DNA of 64,000 bases from Actinokineospora sp. NBRC 105648 (GTDB taxonomy: Bacteria; Actinomycetota; Actinomycetes; Mycobacteriales; Pseudonocardiaceae): NCBI RefSeq assembly GCF_030269645.1, contig NZ_BSTR01000043.1, positions 1 through 64,000 of the forward strand, written 5' to 3'. The position numbers were made by a program, and so were the translations under genes. Position 1 is the first letter of the stretch; every line of letters starts with the position of its first letter. Under the pieces are notes generated by a model. That model made no database searches and was not told the origin of the DNA. It saw only the letters and a program-made list of their open reading frames with translations. This document shows, piece by piece, positions 1 to 8,402 of the stretch.

Positions 1-2
1 CG

Positions 3-59
3 GTGTTCAGGTTCTTCTTGGTCGACGAACCCTTTACCGGAGACCTCGCCCATTCTTGA
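3..59 (+). CDS. Possible C-terminal fragment of a gene entering from the left edge
   Basis: The first bases read in frame as a short hydrophobic-acidic tail (VFRFFLVDEPFTGDLAHS) followed by TGA at 57-59. Codon third positions are mostly G or C, as in the real genes of this window, so this may be the 3' end of an upstream gene. Only 18 codons are visible and no family can be recognised. It could also be chance. Confidence 0.3.
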   Translation: MFRFFLVDEPFTGDLAHS

Positions 60-150
60 TCACCGACACACCCGACAACGCCAAAATCCAGGTCAGGCAG
101 TCACAGCAACTTCGATACAGGCCCTAGACGGGCGCGGTCATCTCGACGCC

Positions 151-190
151 GCCGACAGGCCTCCGCCCTCTCGGACGGAGGCCTGTCGGC
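151..190 (-). terminator. Perfect 15-bp inverted repeat downstream of the 81-aa gene
   Basis: Positions 151-165 and 176-190 are perfect reverse complements (GCCGACAGGCCTCCG and its complement) around a 10-nt loop. The hairpin starts 5 nt past the stop of the minus-strand gene at 195-440. It has no U-tract, as is common for actinobacterial terminators. Confidence 0.75.
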
Positions 191-194
191 CGGA

Positions 195-440
195 TCAGCC
201 AGCCGGGACCTCGTCCGCCCGCAACTCACGCATGAGCGCCCGCGCATTCGCCGCCACCTCGATCAAGTTGTCGAGGCCGACATCAGTCAACGCCAGTTCC
301 ACACCGGGCCGCGGCTCGGCCGACAAGTGCTCCGTGGCATCACCGAAGTGCAGGAAGACCCGGTCCTCGTCGACTGTGTAGTGGACCTCGCCGGGTGATT
401 CGATCGTGAACCAACTGCTGACGCTGATACTGGTGCTCAC
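195..440 (-). CDS. Small acidic protein of unknown function (81 aa)
   Basis: I do not recognise the family. The 81-residue protein is acidic, has no membrane segment or signal peptide, and ends in a likely helix (NLIEVAANARALMRELRADE). It starts with GTG at 440, preceded by a good ribosome-binding site (GAGAGGA), and is followed at once by a strong hairpin at 151-190. These make it a credible monocistronic gene. It is divergent from the XRE-type regulator at 639, from which it is separated by about 200 bp, so shared promoter control is possible but not shown. Confidence 0.7.
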   Translation of the reverse strand: MSTSISVSSWFTIESPGEVHYTVDEDRVFLHFGDATEHLSAEPRPGVELALTDVGLDNLIEVAANARALMRELRADEVPAG

Positions 441-638
441 GGGTGTCCTCTCAACTCACGTCGGGCGTTCGGCACGCTGCCGGCGCCCACGTCGACTCAA
501 CCGCTGAGCGCAGCGGCGAAACCAGGGCACTTCCGTTGCACTGTTGCCGCATCGAGCGCCGCGACCAGGGCGTTCACCGACGCAGCGAGTTACCGTTGGC
601 GCACTGGACGTTCGAGGCGATTGCGAGGACGGCAAAGC

Positions 639-1784
639 GTGGTCGGCAAGCGCGCGCGGTTGGCAGCACTCCGGCGGTCGATCGGTCTGAGCCAGGAAGC
701 CCTGGCCGAGCGGCTGGGAGTCGACCGGACGACCGTCGCCCGCTGGGAGTCAAGCGACACCTCACCACAGCCGTGGGCTCGCCCTCGGCTTGCCGCGCTA
801 CTCAGCCTCGCCCCCGCAGACCTCGATGATCTGCTCGCGCCCGCGCGAAATCCAGCAACACCGGCAGATCATTCGAGCGGGCCCGCTCTCGACGACCTTC
901 GTCGGGCCGTGCTCAGCGGAGCCGATCCAAGCCAGGTCGGCGCGCGGTCCAGCGAGGTCTGCGCCGCCCATGACAGCTACCAACGGGCCGACTACGACAG
1001 TGCCGCCCGCCTGCTGTCCACCCTGGTCCCCCGGTTGGTGGGGCCATCGGACATCCGCTGCGCCGGCTACCTCGCAGCCGCCAAACTGGCCACCAAGGTC
1101 GGGGACGCCGGCCTGGCGTGGGTTTGCGCCGACCGCGCGCTGGCAGCGGCCGAGGACACCGAACGCGCGTGTCTGCTCGGCGCAGCGCGCTATCAGGTGG
1201 CCTGTGCGTTGCTGTGCCGCGGGAACACCGCAGACGCTCAACGGGTAGTCGACGAGGCCATCGAGGAGATCGCAAGGCACTCGGATAACCACCGGACCAC
1301 CGCGGTCCACGGGTCCCTCCTGCTGCTGGCCGCGGTCTTGGCCGCCCGCACGGAATCGGACACCGGTGCACAGCAGTCACTTCGTGCGGCGCGCGCCCTG
1401 GCCGCGGGCCTCGGTCGGGACGGCAACTGGCTCTGGACCGGCTTCGGGCCGACGAATGTGGCGATCCACGAGTTGTCCGTGGCCGTGGACCTGAGCGACA
1501 CCACTCGGGCACGAGCGCTGGGCGACGCGGTGGACATCGGCGGGCTGCCGAGCGCGCTGGTGGGGCGGCGGTCGCAGGTCCACCTCGACCTCAGTCAGAC
1601 GGCACTGGTCGACAACGACGACGGGTTGGCCGTCTTGCACCTGCTCGAAGCGGAACGCCTCGCAACGCAGGCGGTTTCGCGCAACGCCCGTGCGCTCGGG
1701 ATCGTGGGTGCGCTCCTGACCCGTGAGCAGCGCAGTCGCACGCCGGGACTGCGTGCGCTCGCCGAGCGTGCGGGTGTCGGATGA
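639..1784 (+). CDS. XRE-family helix-turn-helix regulator with TPR-like C-terminal part
   Basis: DNA-binding transcription regulator of about 381 aa. Residues ~5-60 form a typical XRE helix-turn-helix (LSQEALAERLGVDRTTVARWE). The rest is alpha-helical and Ala/Leu-rich, like the TPR-type sensor part of actinobacterial XRE regulators. GTG at 639 was chosen because a GCGAGGA ribosome-binding site sits 10 nt upstream; an in-frame TTG at 621 is less likely. Its TGA overlaps the ATG of the next gene by 4 nt (ATGA), so the flavoprotein is almost certainly co-translated and is the likely functional partner. The ligand is unknown. Confidence 0.85.
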   Translation: MVGKRARLAALRRSIGLSQEALAERLGVDRTTVARWESSDTSPQPWARPRLAALLSLAPADLDDLLAPARNPATPADHSSGPALDDLRRAVLSGADPSQVGARSSEVCAAHDSYQRADYDSAARLLSTLVPRLVGPSDIRCAGYLAAAKLATKVGDAGLAWVCADRALAAAEDTERACLLGAARYQVACALLCRGNTADAQRVVDEAIEEIARHSDNHRTTAVHGSLLLLAAVLAARTESDTGAQQSLRAARALAAGLGRDGNWLWTGFGPTNVAIHELSVAVDLSDTTRARALGDAVDIGGLPSALVGRRSQVHLDLSQTALVDNDDGLAVLHLLEAERLATQAVSRNARALGIVGALLTREQRSRTPGLRALAERAGVG

Positions 1785-2266
1785 CGCGAGGGGTGCTGTA
1801 CATCGTCGCCTGCGCCGCTCCCCCGGTGCGGACCACCCGCGAACTCGTGGCGGCCCTGCCGGAGTGGACGATCTGCGTCATCCTCACGCCCACTGCCGCC
1901 GAGTGGGTCGACGTGGACGCCTTGGCGGAGCAGACCGGTTTCCCCGTGCGCAGCGCGCCTCGCGGACCGGACGATCCGCGGAAACTCCCGCCCGCCGACC
2001 TCGTCCTGGTGGCCCCCGCGACCTTCAACACCGTCAACAAGTGGGCCGCGGGCATCTCCGACAACCACGCCCTGGGTGTCCTCAACGAGGCCATCGGACT
2101 TCGGCTGCCCGTGCTGGTCGGCCCCTGGGTGAAGCCGACCCTCGCCGCGCACCCGGCCTTCGGGGCCAGTCTGGCCAAGCTGGAGTCTTGGGGTGTGACG
2201 CTGCTGCCGAACGAACACGACAACCCGGTCGACGCGGTCAACCGGTGGAGCGTGGGCGGGCGATGA
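1781..2266 (+). CDS. Flavoprotein of the phosphopantothenoylcysteine-decarboxylase-like fold
   Basis: 161-aa protein resembling the flavoprotein family (homo-oligomeric flavin-containing Cys decarboxylases). It opens with a Rossmann-like strand and turn (LYIVACAAPP). It contains the family's central signature around residues 84-110 (LVLVAPATFNTVNKWAAGISDN), where PATFNTVNKWA matches the PASANTxxKxA loop, and a later GPWVKPTLAAHP segment. It is shorter than CoaBC and lacks a synthetase domain, so it is not the CoA enzyme; a small-molecule decarboxylase or oxidoreductase is more likely. It is coupled to the XRE regulator upstream. Its last 29 nt overlap the 3' end of the opposing P450 gene. Confidence 0.8.
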   Translation: MTRGVLYIVACAAPPVRTTRELVAALPEWTICVILTPTAAEWVDVDALAEQTGFPVRSAPRGPDDPRKLPPADLVLVAPATFNTVNKWAAGISDNHALGVLNEAIGLRLPVLVGPWVKPTLAAHPAFGASLAKLESWGVTLLPNEHDNPVDAVNRWSVGGR

Positions 2267-3536
2267 CCCGGGCTCCCTTGGCGGGCACCAGGGTGATGTT
2301 GCGGGACTTCGCCGGTTCCGGTGCCCCGACCGGCTCCAGGTCGTAGCGGGTCAGCACCGCGCGGAGGACGGCGGCGGCTTCCTGGAGGGAGAAGCCCGCT
2401 CCCAGGCACCGGCGGACGCCGCCGCCGAAGGGGATCCAGGTGCCTGCTTCGGGTTGGCCGCCGATGAAGCGCTCCGGGCGGAAGACTGCCGGGTCCGGGT
2501 GGTGGTCGGGGTCCTGCTGCACGAGCCCGATGCTGGGCGTGACCACCGTGCCCTTGGGTAACAGGTGCCCGCGCACCAGGGTCGGCTCGGTCAGTCGGCG
2601 GGCGACGCTGTAGATCACCGGCCGCAGCCGCATGGCTTCCTTGGCCACGGCCTGCAGGTAGTCCTCGTCGCCGGTGTCGGCGGCGGCCTGGGCGCGGCGC
2701 TGGACGTCGGGGTGGCGGGCGAGTTCGTGGAACGACCAGGCCAGCGCGGTCGCGGTGGTCTCGTGGCCGGCCAGGAGCAGGGTCATCATGTGGTCGCGCA
2801 GCTCGGCCTCGGGCGCGTCCGGGTCTGCGGCGAGCAGCCGGGACAGCACGTCCCCGCGCTCGGCCAGGCCCGGTTGTCCCCGCCGGTCGCGGATCTCGGC
2901 GTAGAGCAGTTCGTCGGCGGCGCGCAGGTTGGCCACGTCCCGGCTCCACGGCCAGTAGCGCGCCAGCCTCGGGTTCGTCCAGCCCAGCACCGAGACCGGG
3001 CCGATCGAGGTGACCTTGGTGATCAACGGCCGGAGCCGGGCCAGCCGCTCCCCCTCGGACAGGCCGAACACGACGCGCAGGATGATCTCGAGGGTCACCG
3101 CGTTCATCGGCTGGTGGACGGCGATCGGCCTGCCGATGGGCCACTTGGCGGCAGCCTCCTCGGCCAGCTCGGTCATCATCCCGGCGTACCCGCGCAGCGC
3201 GGCACCGTTGAAGGCGGGCATCAACCGCTTGCGGGCACGCAGGTGTTCGTCCTCATCGAGGATCAGCACCGAGTGCTCCCCCATGACCGGCGCCAGGATC
3301 CCGTTGCCCTCCCCCGCCCGGAACACCGACGGCCGCCCGGCGAACACCTCCCGGATGTCCTCCGGCCTGGTGACCGCGACAACCGTCCGCCCAGCCGCGA
3401 GTTGAACGGTGAAGGTGTCCCCGTACCGAGCCCGCCACCGCGGCCCGAACCGGTGCCGAGCGCGCAGGAACAGGACGGTCTGCACAGCCCTGGGCCACCG
3501 TGGCCCAGCAGGCAGCGACTCGACCACATCGGACAC
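2238..3536 (-). CDS. Cytochrome P450 (432 aa)
   Basis: Haem-thiolate monooxygenase. Visible P450 signatures are the I-helix oxygen-binding motif (LLLAGHETTATALAW), the K-helix ExxR (EAMRLRP), the PERF motif (FRPERFIGG) and the haem loop with the cysteine ligand (FGGGVRRCLGAG). The FGGGxRRCxG loop and the overall layout resemble mycobacterial CYP135/138-type enzymes more than the CYP105/107 pair at 17.3-19.9 kb. The GTG start at 3536 follows GGGGAGG. It is divergent from a TetR gene 75 bp away that is likely to control it. The substrate cannot be inferred. Confidence 0.95.
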   Translation of the reverse strand: MSDVVESLPAGPRWPRAVQTVLFLRARHRFGPRWRARYGDTFTVQLAAGRTVVAVTRPEDIREVFAGRPSVFRAGEGNGILAPVMGEHSVLILDEDEHLRARKRLMPAFNGAALRGYAGMMTELAEEAAAKWPIGRPIAVHQPMNAVTLEIILRVVFGLSEGERLARLRPLITKVTSIGPVSVLGWTNPRLARYWPWSRDVANLRAADELLYAEIRDRRGQPGLAERGDVLSRLLAADPDAPEAELRDHMMTLLLAGHETTATALAWSFHELARHPDVQRRAQAAADTGDEDYLQAVAKEAMRLRPVIYSVARRLTEPTLVRGHLLPKGTVVTPSIGLVQQDPDHHPDPAVFRPERFIGGQPEAGTWIPFGGGVRRCLGAGFSLQEAAAVLRAVLTRYDLEPVGAPEPAKSRNITLVPAKGARVIARPRSTG

Positions 3537-3570
3537 CGGTACCTCCCCAAGACGACGACCAGCACCGATT

Positions 3571-3604
3571 TATACATCCGTATAGATCGACGGGCAACTA
3601 CGAT
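3571..3604 (+). promoter_or_regulatory. Putative TetR operator and leaderless -10 box
   Basis: Positions 3571-3584 read TATACATCCGTATA, two perfect 5-bp arms around 4 nt. They lie between the divergent P450 and TetR genes. A TACGAT box (3599-3604) sits 6 nt before the GTG at 3611, the layout of a leaderless actinobacterial gene, so the palindrome would cover the upstream part of that promoter. This arrangement suggests autoregulation and control of the P450. It is inference; the site is short. Confidence 0.5.
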
Positions 3605-3610
3605 CCACGG

Positions 3611-4198
3611 GTGGGACATCGGGAACAACTCATCGTCGCGGCACGCAGACTGCTGGAGGACAAGGGCTACGCGCACATCACCGCGCGCGACCTCGTCGCC
3701 ACCTCGGGCACCAACCTGGCCTCCATCGGCTACCACTTCGGTTCCAAGGCAGGCCTGCTGAACGAGGCCCTCGGCGTCGTCTTCGAGGAATGGACCACCC
3801 AACTAGCCGAAGTGGCCATGGCCGACCCGAACGCCACCCCGATCGGCCGCGCACACCTGACCTGGGCCACCGTGCTGCGCAACCTGGAGGACAAGCGAGC
3901 CCTCCTGCTCAGCTTCGTGGAAGCACTGGCCCAGGCAGACCGCGACCCGGCACTGCGCGAACAACTGGCAGCGGTACAGCACCGAACCCGCACCCGCATC
4001 GCAGAGATGGTCGCGAGGTCCTACGGATCGGGGATTTCGGCGGAAGATCCCCGCTGCATGGCGGTGGCAGGTTTCGTGTTGGCAGTGTGCGACGGCCTGG
4101 CCATGCAATGGCTATTGGACCCGACACGCGCCCCAAAACCAGACGACTTACTGCACGGACTATCAGACCTGGTCAAATTGTCACAAGACAACAACTGA
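3611..4198 (+). CDS. TetR/AcrR-family transcription regulator
   Basis: 195-aa repressor-type regulator. Residues ~4-50 form the TetR helix-turn-helix (REQLIVAARRLLEDKGYAHITARDLV, then SGTNLASIGYHFGSKAGLL). The remainder is a helical ligand-binding domain. GTG at 3611 is preferred because translation from further upstream would run through the intergenic palindrome and add a non-homologous leader. A TACGAT -10 box 6 nt upstream suggests a leaderless transcript. It is divergent from the P450 at 2238-3536, the obvious candidate target. Its 3' end faces nadC across the repeat compound at 4364-4842. Confidence 0.92.
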   Translation: MGHREQLIVAARRLLEDKGYAHITARDLVATSGTNLASIGYHFGSKAGLLNEALGVVFEEWTTQLAEVAMADPNATPIGRAHLTWATVLRNLEDKRALLLSFVEALAQADRDPALREQLAAVQHRTRTRIAEMVARSYGSGISAEDPRCMAVAGFVLAVCDGLAMQWLLDPTRAPKPDDLLHGLSDLVKLSQDNN

Positions 4199-4410
4199 AC
4201 CGAACCCTCGATCAACCCGATATCCACAACACAATCCACCCAACCCCAACCCCAATCCCACCGCCAGCGCCACCAGAGTCTCCGCCCTACCCACCCCACA
4301 CAACCAAAGCAGAATCCGCTCCACCACCCCCGGTCGAATCCTGTCCCGCCCCACCCACCAAACCGCAGCGGATAGGCCGACCACGCTGGTACGCAAGTCC
4401 CGTTACGGAT

Positions 4411-4549
4411 GCTCGATCTAGTGGACTCGCTTCGCGTGGGGGGAGAGTGCCGCTAAACTTGCCGTGGGTGGGGATGCCCTTACCCTGCCCTTTTCTCTCC
4501 ACCGCGGTGCTCTAGGGGCCCCGCACGAAGCGAGTTCACTAGATCGAGC
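4411..4549 (+). repeat. Hairpin element copy A1a (139 nt)
   Basis: 31-nt outer arms (4411-4441 and 4519-4549) differ from perfect complementarity at three places, two of them G-U compatible. The inner stem is AGAGTGCCGC (4444-4453) against GCGGTGCTCT (4504-4513). The loop carries the conserved CTAAACTTGCCG and GGATGCCCTT blocks. The one-sided AGGGG bulge lies on the 3' side. Confidence 0.9.
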
Positions 4550-4649
4550 CCTGCTTGTAAATCGGGCAGCCCAAGCGATGAGCCGCCGAAGACGGTCGAC
4601 CGTAGGTCGGTGTGCGGCACACCCCACGAGCTGCCCAAGTAAGAGCGGG

Positions 4650-4789
4650 GCTCGATTGGCTGGACTGCCTTCGCGTGGGGCCCCTAGAGCACCGCGGTGG
4701 TGAAAAAAGGGCGGGTGAAGGGCATCCCCACCACACGGCAAGTTTAGCGGTGCTCTCCCCCCACACGAAGGCAGTCCACCCAATCGAGC
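4650..4789 (-). repeat. Hairpin element copy A1b (140 nt), inverted
   Basis: Same architecture as A1a but in the opposite orientation. Outer arms 4650-4680 and 4759-4789 have two mismatches. The inner stem AGAGCACCGC (4686-4695) and GCGGTGCTCT (4747-4756) is perfect, whereas A1a uses G-U pairs there. The bulge is read as CCCCT on the plus strand. Confidence 0.9.
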
Positions 4790-4870
4790 ACAAACGTAAC
4801 GGGTCTTACATACCAGCGAGCTCGGCATTTAGGAATTGAGAAGCAAGGGACAAAGATTGAGGGCCTGGCT

Positions 4871-5719
4871 CTAGCCCTGGCTTTGGAGGTCCATTCCTAG
4901 GTCCAGGGCCGGTGAGGAGTGGGTTAGGCCGCCTACCGCCAGGTAGTCGACCCCGGTCTCCGCGTATGCCCTGGCCACGTCCAACGTCAAACCGCCGGAG
5001 GCCTCCAGTCGTGTTCCCGTGCCCGCCGCCCGTCGGACCGCCTCCACACATCCGTCGACCGTGAAGTTGTCCAGCAGCACCAGTTCCGCTCGTTCAGCCA
5101 GTGCCTCGTCCAGCTGATCGAGACTGTCCACTTCCACCTCGCACGGCAGTTCAGGCGCGTGCGCCCGCGCTGCCGCCAGGGCCTTGGCGACCGAGCCTGC
5201 GGCGATCACATGGTTGTCCTTGATCAGGATTGCGTCGCCCAGGCCCATCCGGTGGTTCACACCTCCGCCGCAGCGGACCGCGTACTTCTCCAGTAGGCGC
5301 AGGCCGGGCAAGGTCTTGCGGGAATCCCTGACTGCGGCGCCGGTTCCGACGATGGCCGACACCCACGCCGCTGTCGCCGTGGCGACGCCGGAGAGGTGGC
5401 AGAGGAAGTTCAGTGCCGTTCGCTCGGCGGTCAGCAGGGCGCGGGTGTTGCCGCGCACCACCAACGCGGGTACGCCGGGGACCGCTGTCGATCCGTCCTC
5501 CACAGTGGACACAACGGTCAGGTCCGGGACGACTTCGGCGAAAACGGCCAAGGCCACTGGCAGGCCGGCCAGTACCCCCGCCTTGCGCGGCGTCAGTTCG
5601 GCCACGGCGGTCGCGTCGGCCGGGACCGTTGCCTCCGTTGTCGCGTCTGGGCCGTAGCGCAGGTCTTCGGCCAGTGCCGTGGCGATCACGCGGGACAGAT
5701 CTTGTTGGTCGATGGTCAT
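4871..5719 (-). CDS. nadC: Nicotinate-nucleotide pyrophosphorylase (quinolinate phosphoribosyltransferase)
   Basis: Third step of de novo NAD synthesis: quinolinate + PRPP to nicotinate mononucleotide, CO2 and PPi, in the cytosol. The 282-aa length is normal. The family core is clear: RDSRKTLPGLR, then EKYAVRCGGGVNHRMGLGD and ILIKDNH supply the basic residues that bind quinolinate and PRPP. EASGGL and VDYLAVGGLTHS follow near the C-terminus. ATG at 5719 overlaps the nadB stop as ATGA, which fixes the start. It is the last gene of the nadA-nadB-nadC operon. Its 3' end faces the repeat compound A1. Confidence 0.97.
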   Translation of the reverse strand: MTIDQQDLSRVIATALAEDLRYGPDATTEATVPADATAVAELTPRKAGVLAGLPVALAVFAEVVPDLTVVSTVEDGSTAVPGVPALVVRGNTRALLTAERTALNFLCHLSGVATATAAWVSAIVGTGAAVRDSRKTLPGLRLLEKYAVRCGGGVNHRMGLGDAILIKDNHVIAAGSVAKALAAARAHAPELPCEVEVDSLDQLDEALAERAELVLLDNFTVDGCVEAVRRAAGTGTRLEASGGLTLDVARAYAETGVDYLAVGGLTHSSPALDLGMDLQSQG

Positions 5720-7338
5720 GCGGCACCTCGTAGGGCGTCCGGGCTGCCGAGTACCGGCTGGCCGGAGGGGTTGAGCCGGACCAGCAGGCTGCGGCGCCAA
5801 GCGTCGTCCCGGGTCGGGAAGTCGGTGCGCACGTGGCAACCGCGCGACTCAGTGCGGGCGGCGGCTGAGGCGATCAAGGCGCGGCCGACCAGGGTCAGGG
5901 CGGCGTCCTCGACCAGTGCCCGGGTGCTGAGCCCTCTGTCCACGGCGGACACGTCGAGCACCGAGCCGACCACCGCCAGGCCCTCGGCCTCGCGGCCGAT
6001 GGCGGCGTAGCGGCTCATGACGCGTTGCAGTGAGTCGCGGTCGGCGACCGGGGCGGTCGGCAGGTCGAGGACCACCGCGAGCCTCGGGTCGGCGAGCAGC
6101 CCGCAGGCCAGGTCGGCCGCGACCGCCTCGGCGGCTCGGGTGCCGACGACCAAGCCCTCCAGCAAGCTGTTGGAGGCCAGTCGGTTCGCGCCGTGCAGGC
6201 CGGTGCTGGCGACCTCGCCTGCCGCGTAGAGGCCCGCGACCGGAGTTCGTCCGTCTACATCGGACACCACGCCACCGCAGGCGAAGTGGGCGGCGGGGGC
6301 CACCGGGATCGGGTCGACGGCCGGGTCGACGCCTGCCGCGACGCAGGCCGCGTGCACGGTGGGGAACCTGGTCCGGAAGGTCGCGCCGGACAGGTGTGTG
6401 GCGTCGAGGAAGACATGGTCATCGATCCCGCCGCGTTCCAGCGCCATGTGCCGGGTGATCGCGGCGGCGACCACGTCGCGCGGGGCTAGATCGGCCAGTG
6501 GGTGCACGCCTTCCATGACGCGTGCGCCAGTGGCGTCCACCAGGACCGCGCCCTCGCCGCGAACGGCCTCGGTGACCAGCGGGCACCGGCCGCGCGCGCC
6601 CTGACCGGTGTAGAGCACGGTCGGGTGGAACTGGACGAACTCGATGTCGGCCACCGGCGCGCCTGCCCGCAGCGCCAGCGCGAGGCCGTCGCCGGTCGCG
6701 ACCTCGGGGTTCGAGGTCGCCTGGTACAGGTGCCCCAGCCCGCCGCTGGCCAGCAGCACGGCGGGTGCGGTCAGCACACCGGGCACGCCGGAGGCGTCGA
6801 GCACCAGCAGCCCGGCGACAGCCCCGGACGCCGTGCGCAGCGCCTGCACGGCGATGTGGTTCTCCAGCACCGGAACGCGGCCGTCGCGGGTCGCCGCCAG
6901 CAGCGCCCGTTCGACCTCGGCCCCGGTGGCGTCGCCGCCCGAGTGGACCACGCGGAACGCGCTGTGCCCGCCCTCCCGGGTGCGGGCCAAGTGCCCGTCG
7001 GCCCCGGCGTCGAACACCGCGCCCAGGTCGCGCAGCCGGGTGACCGCCGCCGGGCCGTCGGCGATGATCGCCCGCACGGCGGCCTCGTCGCACAGGCCGG
7101 CGCCGGCGACCAGCGTGTCGGCCACGTGCCGCTCGACGGTGTCGCCCTCGTCGTGCTCGTCGGGCAGCACCACGGCCACCCCGCCCTGCGCCCAGCGGGT
7201 GTTGCCGTCCTCGGCGGCGGCCTTGGTGACGACCAGGACGCGCAGGCCGAGCGCGTGGGCGCGCAGTGCCGCCGTCAGGCCGGCGACCCCGGTGCCGACG
7301 ACCAGCAGGTCGGCCCTGGCCTCCCAGCGCGGGCTCAC
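5716..7338 (-). CDS. nadB: L-aspartate oxidase
   Basis: FAD enzyme of 540 aa that oxidises L-aspartate to iminoaspartate, the first step of de novo NAD synthesis. The N-terminal dinucleotide-binding motif is [26 protein letters not shown], the substrate-binding region with HSGGDATG, and the C-terminal [23 protein letters not shown] and [16 protein letters not shown] blocks are typical of the succinate dehydrogenase/aspartate oxidase family. The GTG start overlaps the nadA stop (GTGA), and its stop overlaps the nadC start, so the three genes are translationally coupled. NadB passes iminoaspartate to NadA. Confidence 0.97.
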   Translation of the reverse strand: MSPRWEARADLLVVGTGVAGLTAALRAHALGLRVLVVTKAAAEDGNTRWAQGGVAVVLPDEHDEGDTVERHVADTLVAGAGLCDEAAVRAIIADGPAAVTRLRDLGAVFDAGADGHLARTREGGHSAFRVVHSGGDATGAEVERALLAATRDGRVPVLENHIAVQALRTASGAVAGLLVLDASGVPGVLTAPAVLLASGGLGHLYQATSNPEVATGDGLALALRAGAPVADIEFVQFHPTVLYTGQGARGRCPLVTEAVRGEGAVLVDATGARVMEGVHPLADLAPRDVVAAAITRHMALERGGIDDHVFLDATHLSGATFRTRFPTVHAACVAAGVDPAVDPIPVAPAAHFACGGVVSDVDGRTPVAGLYAAGEVASTGLHGANRLASNSLLEGLVVGTRAAEAVAADLACGLLADPRLAVVLDLPTAPVADRDSLQRVMSRYAAIGREAEGLAVVGSVLDVSAVDRGLSTRALVEDAALTLVGRALIASAAARTESRGCHVRTDFPTRDDAWRRSLLVRLNPSGQPVLGSPDALRGAA

Positions 7339-8342
7339 TCGCCGCCGCCCGGCTTGCCGATCTCGATCATGCGCTGGACCGCGCCGCGGGCCCGGCGGGC
7401 CGTCTCGGCGTCGACGTGCACCTCGTCGCGGCCCTCGCGCAGCGAGCGCAGCAGCGCCGCCGGGGTGATCATCTTCATGTACCGGCAGGAGGCCCGGTCG
7501 TTCACCGCGTTGAACTCGATGCCGGGGGCGGCCTTGCGCAGCTGGTGCAGCATGCCGATCTCGGTGGCCACCAGGACCGACTTCGCCTTGGTGGCGCGCG
7601 CCTGGGTGACCATGTCGCCGGTCGAGAGGATCTTGACCCGGTCGCTGGCGACGATGCCCTCACCGGCGAGGTAGAGCGCCGAGGTGGCGCAGCCGCACTC
7701 CGGGTGGATGAACAGGTCCGCGTCGGGGTTGGCCGCCGCGCGCTCGGCCAGCTCGGGGCCGTTGATGCCCGCGTGCACGTGGCACTCCCCCGCCCAGATG
7801 TGCATGTTCTCCCGGCCGGTCTCGCGCTTGACGTGCGCGCCGAGGAACTGGTCGGGCAGGAACAGCACCTCGCGGTCGGCCGGGATCGAGGCGACCACGT
7901 CGACGGCGTTGGACGAGGTGCAGCAGATGTCGGTCTCGGCCTTCACCTCGGCCGTGGTGTTCACGTACGACACCACCACCGCGCCCGGGTGCTCGGCCTT
8001 CCAGGCGCGCAGCTGGGCGCCGGTGATCGAGTCGGCCAGCGAGCAGCCCGCGCGCTCGTCCGGGATGAGGACCGTCTTCTCCGGGCTGAGGATCTTCGCG
8101 GTCTCGGCCATGAAGTGCACGCCGCAGAAGACGATGGTGGACGCCGGGCTCTGCGCGGCGATCCGGCTCAGCGCGAGCGAGTCGCCGGTGAAGTCGGCGA
8201 TGTCCTGGATCTCCGGGAGCTGGTAGTTGTGCGCCAGCAGGACAGCGTCCCGCTTCTTCGCCAGCGCGCGCACTTCGTCCCGCCACTCGGCGTTCGCCTC
8301 GACCCCGCCGTAGGGGGTCAGGTCGATCAGCTCCGCGGTCAT
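7335..8342 (-). CDS. nadA: Quinolinate synthase A (4Fe-4S)
   Basis: Condenses iminoaspartate with dihydroxyacetone phosphate to quinolinate using a 4Fe-4S cluster. The 335-aa protein shows [22 protein letters not shown] at the N-terminus, the [14 protein letters not shown] block with the first cluster cysteine, the ICCTSSNA cysteine region, and HPECGC with the third. ATG at 8342 was chosen because a strong AGGAGGA ribosome-binding site precedes it; longer in-frame starts would run into the NrtR operator. It is the first gene of the nad operon, divergent from nrtR with a 60-bp gap that holds the likely repressor site at 8380-8402. Confidence 0.97.
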   Translation of the reverse strand: MTAELIDLTPYGGVEANAEWRDEVRALAKKRDAVLLAHNYQLPEIQDIADFTGDSLALSRIAAQSPASTIVFCGVHFMAETAKILSPEKTVLIPDERAGCSLADSITGAQLRAWKAEHPGAVVVSYVNTTAEVKAETDICCTSSNAVDVVASIPADREVLFLPDQFLGAHVKRETGRENMHIWAGECHVHAGINGPELAERAAANPDADLFIHPECGCATSALYLAGEGIVASDRVKILSTGDMVTQARATKAKSVLVATEIGMLHQLRKAAPGIEFNAVNDRASCRYMKMITPAALLRSLREGRDEVHVDAETARRARGAVQRMIEIGKPGGGE

Positions 8343-8379
8343 CGGGTCCTCCTCGTGTTGTCCGATTTCCGATCCCGAG

Positions 8380-8402
8380 GTTTTCGCCTTAGGATCGAAA
8401 AC
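8380..8402. promoter_or_regulatory. Putative NrtR operator overlapping a leaderless nrtR promoter
   Basis: GTTTTCG (8380-8386) and CGAAAAC (8396-8402) are perfect inverted 7-bp arms with a 9-nt spacer. The right arm ends at the base before the nrtR ATG (8403). A TAGGAT -10 box (8390-8395) lies inside the palindrome 7 nt from that ATG. A bound repressor would block nrtR directly and could also block nadA, whose start is 38 nt to the left. That NrtR is the binder is inference from context. Confidence 0.7.

Larger units (their letters stand above)
4364..4842. repeat. Compound inverted repeat A1 (two hairpin elements, ~480 bp)
   Basis: The 670-bp gap between the convergent TetR and nadC genes is almost filled by this compound. 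It has two hairpin elements (4411-4549 and 4650-4789) in opposite orientation and outer flanks that are themselves inverted copies (around 4372-4410 and 4790-4830, sharing CGCTGGTA...CCCGTTACG). The central spacer has its own small inverted repeat (GGGCAGC at 4564-4570 and GCTGCCC at 4630-4636). An almost identical copy lies at 13384-13861 with an offset of 9020 then 9019 nt. No credible gene lies inside; the reading frames it holds are by-products of the palindrome. Confidence 0.9.

Noticed and set aside
443-829. Plus-strand frame of 128 codons overlapping the XRE gene
   Set aside because: Out of frame with the clear helix-turn-helix and Arg/Pro-rich; a shadow.
4418-4839. Small open frames inside the repeat compound A1 (and the same in A2), with proteins like MCSIGWTAFVWGES...
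   Set aside because: They arise from the palindromic arms in several frames and on both strands; codon bias is absent and the covariation fits structure, not protein.
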